NCBI GenBank assembly: GCA_030620005.1
Contig: JAUXAJ010000212.1
Location: 1 to 9,378 of the forward strand
From: Promethearchaeota archaeon
Lineage (GTDB): Archaea; Asgardarchaeota; Lokiarchaeia; Sigynarchaeales; SOKP01
Direction: 5' to 3'
DNA: 9,378 bases
Shown: positions 5,887 to 9,378 of the stretch, in pieces
How positions within the stretch are numbered: the stretch's first letter is position 1
Layout of the letters: every line of letters begins with the position of its first letter
Program-made: the position numbers and the translations under genes
The notes under the pieces: model-generated
What the model was told of the DNA's origin: nothing
What the model saw: the letters and a program-made list of their open reading frames with translations, nothing else
Databases searched by the model: none

Positions 5887-7377
5887 ATAAATCCAATTAT
5901 TAAAAATTTAAGCAAAATTGTAAAAACAGAGTTAGAAAACTTAGTTTTTGTTGAAGGAATTGTTTTTTACGGTAGTATTGGCCGTAAGACTGAGGATTTT
6001 TATTCGCATTTCAACATGCTTGTATATTATGATAATATAACGGAAAAATCTCAAAAAATTAAAAAAATTAAAAATTGTGTGAGAAAATTCCTTTCAAACA
6101 TGAACGAAAATGTGCTAATAGAATTTGGTTTTCACGATAAATGGATTCTATATACAAAAAAGAGTTTTATAAAACTGGAAATAAAAATCAATAGCTTGAA
6201 AAATGCAAAAGACGATATTGTTTTTGTGGTCGATTCAAGGATAGATACACCTAAAAAAGCAATAGTCTTCGATAGAAACGGAAAAATTGCTCAAATATAC
6301 TCAACTCATTGGATCAATATCGACGACGAGGATATCGTGAAAATGAAGTTTCTAGACGAAATGCACGAATTCTTTTACTGTTACGAGAGTTTTCTTCAAA
6401 AAATTGCAAAAGACGAACATTATAATGTCTATGTTTACTACACGACTGCTTATTATAAACTGGCAAGTCTAATGGCGATGGCAGAGGGAGAATATTACAA
6501 CATTTACCAGCCCGAAAATTTTCCAACTGAGGTCGTAAAAGATAGAAACTTGAGAGTAGAGTTTTATAAAACGTCAGTATCGCTTAGTCGCACTGAAATG
6601 TTCTCAAAAAAAGACAAGATGGTTGAACTCTTCTTAGCAACAATAAAGAGAGGAACACATTTATTTAGTATGGATTTTAACGAATTACAAATTGCACAAT
6701 ATTTTAAAAACATTGAAGACAAATACCCTAGCTTTCGGAATTTTAGAGATATCGGTCTTGTCGCTAATGCTTTTTCTACAAAGAGAAGAATTAAAGAAGG
6801 ATTAATTTTTAGAAGTTCTTCAATGTCAAAATACGATTCGGAATTTATCCTCGAATATCTCAAAAACAACGACATATCTTACATGCTTGATTTAAGAGGA
6901 GTTAAAGAACTAGAAGAATGCCAAAAATATGGCAATATATACGATGAAAATTTTATCAAAAAACACGTGATTCACCTACCAATTGAACCAATAGTCAAGA
7001 ATTACATGCCTGACCAACATATTAAAAACTTTTACTATGCCATGTTAAAAGATTTTAGAAATCAAATCAAAATTGTTTTCGAGGAGCATTTCGCTAAGGC
7101 TCAAGAGAAAAGATTTATCCTCCACTGTGAAGCGGGAAAAGACAGAACTGGCATACTTGCTGCCTTACTCTTGGAGATTTTAGGCATTGAGCGAAAATAC
7201 ATTATCATGGACTATTTATTGTCGTATATCGACACAAAAAGAGAAACTATAGAGTTCTTTTTCGATACCTTAGAAAAGGAATATGGAGGCTCTGAAAATT
7301 ATCTCATTGAATGTTGCAATGTCTCAATTGACACAATTAAAAAAATTAGAAGTTCCTTGTTGGAAAATTTTAATTGA
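5887..7377 (+). CDS. Degenerate nucleotidyltransferase domain fused to a MptpB-type tyrosine/lipid phosphatase
   Basis: About 496 residues from a proposed ATA start at 5887. The frame is open from the stop at 5869-5871 and contains no ATG, GTG or TTG until 6016, which would cut into a recognisable domain. Residues ~15-45 (VEGIVFYGSIGRKTEDFYSHFNMLVYYD) match the pol-beta nucleotidyltransferase signature GSxxR...SDxDhhV, but the Asp pair is replaced by His and Asn. FVVDSRIDTPKKAIVFDRNGKI and a helical region follow, as in antibiotic-nucleotidyltransferase-like proteins. The C-terminal ~210 residues resemble Y_phosphatase3/MptpB: NFRDIGL, IFRSSSMSKY, YMLDLRGVKELEE, and the P-loop HCEAGKDRTG with catalytic Cys414 and Arg420 (C-x5-R intact). 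The phosphatase half should be active on phosphotyrosine, phosphoserine or phosphoinositides; the first half probably only binds a ligand or nucleotide. It seems to be a single-gene unit, with a convergent gene downstream. Confidence 0.82.
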   Translation: MNPIIKNLSKIVKTELENLVFVEGIVFYGSIGRKTEDFYSHFNMLVYYDNITEKSQKIKKIKNCVRKFLSNMNENVLIEFGFHDKWILYTKKSFIKLEIKINSLKNAKDDIVFVVDSRIDTPKKAIVFDRNGKIAQIYSTHWINIDDEDIVKMKFLDEMHEFFYCYESFLQKIAKDEHYNVYVYYTTAYYKLASLMAMAEGEYYNIYQPENFPTEVVKDRNLRVEFYKTSVSLSRTEMFSKKDKMVELFLATIKRGTHLFSMDFNELQIAQYFKNIEDKYPSFRNFRDIGLVANAFSTKRRIKEGLIFRSSSMSKYDSEFILEYLKNNDISYMLDLRGVKELEECQKYGNIYDENFIKKHVIHLPIEPIVKNYMPDQHIKNFYYAMLKDFRNQIKIVFEEHFAKAQEKRFILHCEAGKDRTGILAALLLEILGIERKYIIMDYLLSYIDTKRETIEFFFDTLEKEYGGSENYLIECCNVSIDTIKKIRSSLLENFN

Positions 7378-7511
7378 TATTAGTGTAAATGAAAATAGAT
7401 CTCTTGATTTCTCACCTTTAAGATTTAATCGTGCTATTTATTATAGGAGTATTTATTACTAATTTGAAATAAGAAAAAAGAGTATAAAATTTAAATATGA
7501 GGTTTTAGATT
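7378..7511. terminator. Convergent intergenic region with T-tract termination signals
   Basis: The gap lies between two genes facing each other. For the minus-strand gene, the plus-strand A-run at 7474-7479 with flanking A-rich sequence reads as TTTTTT-containing oligo-T just past its stop. For the plus-strand gene only moderately T-rich sequence is seen. No hairpin or open frame of note is visible. Confidence 0.3.
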
Positions 7512-9182
7512 TCACTCTGAAAATTTGAAGGACGAAAGGACATTTGTTTGAATTAATTCCTTATTCTTTGGAAGGATTAATTGTCTTCCAATAAACATTT
7601 CCATTCCATCAATGAAATTGTTTCTAATTTCTTTTAATTTAAAATAATCATCTTCTCCGATGTCGGCATCCATTTGCTTTTTAGCATCACTCATCTCGCT
7701 TAAAAATCCCCCAAACTTCTCTTTAATTTCTGTAAGGAACAATGAGTGATAAATCTTTATAGGTATTTCTCTTTGACCCAGCCCATCGTCTTGAATCTTT
7801 TTAGGAAGTATTCTAGGTAAAAATACAGGAGGCAAGACGATATTGCGCGTTGTATTTTTCTTTTCTAAAAGAAGACTCGTAAACCAAATTGGAATTTGCA
7901 ACAGAATTGGTTTATCTAAAGTTACAAATTTTGCTATTTTTTCATTTAAACCGTTTGAGGCCTGATCCAATGCTTCTTTAAATTTATCGGTTAAAATTAA
8001 CAAGCTATTTTGCTCGCTTTTCAAACGATCTTGAACTGACTTAAGATCGTTAATTTTAGAATCTCTCTCGTTTTCCAATACGATTCTTTTATTATCCTCT
8101 TCTTTAATTAAACCATTATATTTACCTTCAATAACTTTTTCTTCGTTAGTATACTTTTGATTAATTTGAGTAAATCTTTCGGAAATTTTATTGATTTCTT
8201 GATTAATATTGGTCAATTCTTTATCAAATTCAGAGATTCGAGCTTTAAATCTATCAATACTTGTGTTAATTTCTGAAATTAAGGCTTTATCGTTGCCAGT
8301 AATTGCAAGAACAGAATTCTTATCTTTTTCCCATAAATCATTAAGAAAAGTTATTTTATTAGCAATTGGCTTGAAGGCTTCTTTAATCAAATTCATGGTC
8401 TGATTGACTTCTATTTCTTTTTCTTGCTTCAACTGATCCAATTCAGCTTTAGATTTTTCATTCATTTCCCGTTTAAATTCGTCAAAAAATGGTTTTAAAT
8501 CCCCAATTTTTTTGTTATACTCATTTTCATGATTCGTGATCTTTGTAGATATTAGATTCGTTTTATTCTGGATTATTTCTCCTATAATCTTGTTTTTATT
8601 ATCTAAGTCAGCTTTAATATCTTCAATAATTTTAGAGTAATTGTTAATGATATTAAATAGTGTTTCTGCTTTTGTTTCGTCGAGTAAAGGAGTAATGGGA
8701 ATCCCTAAAAATCCTTTATTTTCACTAAAATTTGCTAATTCAATTAATGCCTTTGTTAACTCCGGATTGATAATCCCTGCAATTGAGCTACTTTTACCAG
8801 GATCCTTGTAAATGCTTTTTAAATTTTCTAAGCCATTAAATAACGCATCGTCATCTAAATTATCTAAATCATTTTTTATTTGATCGTCGGCGATGTTCAA
8901 TTCGGTAATGATTTCATGATGATCAAGCTGCATCGCATCAATTCCAATCGCTGTTTCGTTTTCACTTAAAGGAATTAAATAAAAAGGCCAATATACTTTC
9001 AATAATGTTTTATAGCTTTCTTTAGATTTTTTCTTGAATTTACCATCAGGATCTCTCCTTTCTTCAAAATAAGAAAGTACTGAACATATTTCCAGCTCAG
9101 ATTTAACAGAAATTGATTTTTCAGCTTCTTTGTAAAGAGTTTCATCTATCACAGAAGGAGCAATCTTATTTTCAAATTCCAT
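7512..9182 (-). CDS. Large coiled-coil protein with flanking hydrophobic motifs, family not recognised
   Basis: A 556-residue, highly charged soluble protein without signal peptide or membrane helix. Residues ~1-170 form a globular part with KVYWPFYLIPL (62-72) and GFLGIPITPL (157-166). Residues ~175-290 and ~300-420 are rich in Lys, Glu, Asn, Ile and Leu with heptad-like spacing, so they probably form a long coiled coil interrupted around WEKDKNSVLAITGNDK (284-299). The C-terminal ~135 residues hold ILLQIPIWFTSLLLE (426-440), LPPVFLP (450-456) and a helical end. The coil between two similar hydrophobic motifs suggests a hairpin that brings the ends together, as in other antiparallel coiled-coil proteins. 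No Walker or other catalytic motif is visible. The ATG at 9180-9182 has no ribosome binding site, but an AT-rich box about 27 bp upstream fits a leaderless transcript. Function is unknown; structural or scaffold roles are possible. Confidence 0.8.
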   Translation of the reverse strand: MEFENKIAPSVIDETLYKEAEKSISVKSELEICSVLSYFEERRDPDGKFKKKSKESYKTLLKVYWPFYLIPLSENETAIGIDAMQLDHHEIITELNIADDQIKNDLDNLDDDALFNGLENLKSIYKDPGKSSSIAGIINPELTKALIELANFSENKGFLGIPITPLLDETKAETLFNIINNYSKIIEDIKADLDNKNKIIGEIIQNKTNLISTKITNHENEYNKKIGDLKPFFDEFKREMNEKSKAELDQLKQEKEIEVNQTMNLIKEAFKPIANKITFLNDLWEKDKNSVLAITGNDKALISEINTSIDRFKARISEFDKELTNINQEINKISERFTQINQKYTNEEKVIEGKYNGLIKEEDNKRIVLENERDSKINDLKSVQDRLKSEQNSLLILTDKFKEALDQASNGLNEKIAKFVTLDKPILLQIPIWFTSLLLEKKNTTRNIVLPPVFLPRILPKKIQDDGLGQREIPIKIYHSLFLTEIKEKFGGFLSEMSDAKKQMDADIGEDDYFKLKEIRNNFIDGMEMFIGRQLILPKNKELIQTNVLSSFKFSE

Positions 9183-9249
9183 ATGATTTTTAATCCATGG
9201 TTGTTAATAAAAAAAATGGTTTAGTTATTTTTTATCATTAATTAATCAT
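9183..9249. promoter_or_regulatory. Divergent promoter region
   Basis: This short AT-rich spacer separates the minus-strand coiled-coil gene from the rightward partial gene. On the minus strand, TTTTATTA (plus positions 9205-9212) is centred ~27 bp before the ATG. On the plus strand, TTTTTTATCA (9227-9236) is followed by a 10-bp perfect palindrome ATTAATTAAT (9237-9246) just before the presumed rightward start. These are position-based guesses. Confidence 0.35.
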
Positions 9250-9378
9250 ATTAAAGTAACTAAGAAAAGGTTAGAAGAAGTTCTAAAGCATCGAAAAGCT
9301 AGAACTCGACAAATCAAGGAACTCGTGATTAAGAACTCAGAGAGAGGCATCACTCCCACTGAGATCATAAAAATGTTG
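9250..9378 (+). CDS. N-terminal fragment of a small basic, possibly helix-turn-helix protein
   Basis: The frame is open from a stop at 9208-9210 to the window edge. From about 9250 it gives a coherent peptide containing KKRLEEVLKHRKARTRQI, then KELVIKNSERGITPTEIIKML. The basic first helix followed by a helix with GITPTEI resembles the opening of a helix-turn-helix DNA-binding domain, as in regulators or recombinases. No ATG, GTG or TTG is in frame before GTG at 9325, which would remove half of this segment. ATT at 9250 is the only near-cognate codon well placed, so the start is unresolved. The gene runs out of the window and its product is not identified. Confidence 0.5.
   Translation, partial: MKVTKKRLEEVLKHRKARTRQIKELVIKNSERGITPTEIIKML

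Noticed and set aside
9182..9200. ATG-GAT-TAA mini open frame just upstream of the coiled-coil gene start
   Set aside because: A two-codon frame is easily produced by chance in AT-rich DNA, and the inferred transcript of that gene may be leaderless or nearly so.

Overview
The window is AT-rich, archaeal-looking DNA. Promoters have TTTATAAA-type TATA boxes, several genes lack a strong ribosome binding site, and terminators are T-tracts. A longin-like domain protein resembles the eukaryote-like small proteins of Asgard archaea. Together with a FATP-type (eukaryote-like) acyl-CoA synthetase and an overall low GC content, this makes an Asgard archaeon, probably of the Lokiarchaeia type, the best guess. 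No rRNA or other marker confirms it. No tRNA, CRISPR array or insertion sequence was recognised.

Layout, left to right. Positions 2-112 hold the tail of an unidentified gene. Positions 222-2041 encode a FATP/very-long-chain acyl-CoA synthetase split into two reading frames by an apparent one-base loss near 1524-1529. Positions 2300-3829 encode a GlcD/VAO-type FAD-dependent oxidase, and 3910-4710 an acetoacetate-decarboxylase-family enzyme with the Lys-Lys active-site motif. These three genes point the same way and form a plausible metabolic block (CoA activation, flavin oxidation, decarboxylation), but each has its own upstream gap and probable promoter. The first two share an ATCACCAG element upstream. 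A hairpin plus T-tract terminator at 4766-4813 closes the block.

The second part looks regulatory. A three-helix membrane protein (4939-5265, TTG start) is followed closely by a longin-like protein (5295-5705), probably as a two-gene operon. Next comes a two-domain protein (5887-7377). It has a nucleotidyltransferase-like N-terminal half whose catalytic Asp pair is replaced, joined to a MptpB-type tyrosine/lipid phosphatase with an intact HCEAGKDRTG loop. Its reading frame extends well upstream of the first ATG, to a strong Shine-Dalgarno sequence followed by an ATA codon, so the start codon appears non-canonical.

On the minus strand, 7512-9182 encodes a long coiled-coil protein with two similar hydrophobic/aromatic motifs, one on each side of the coil. 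Divergent from it, at about 9250-9378, is the beginning of a small basic, possibly helix-turn-helix, protein cut by the window edge. It also has no visible canonical start codon.

Most novel: the inactive-nucleotidyltransferase/phosphatase fusion with its apparent ATA start, the membrane protein/longin pair, and the coiled-coil protein of unknown family.
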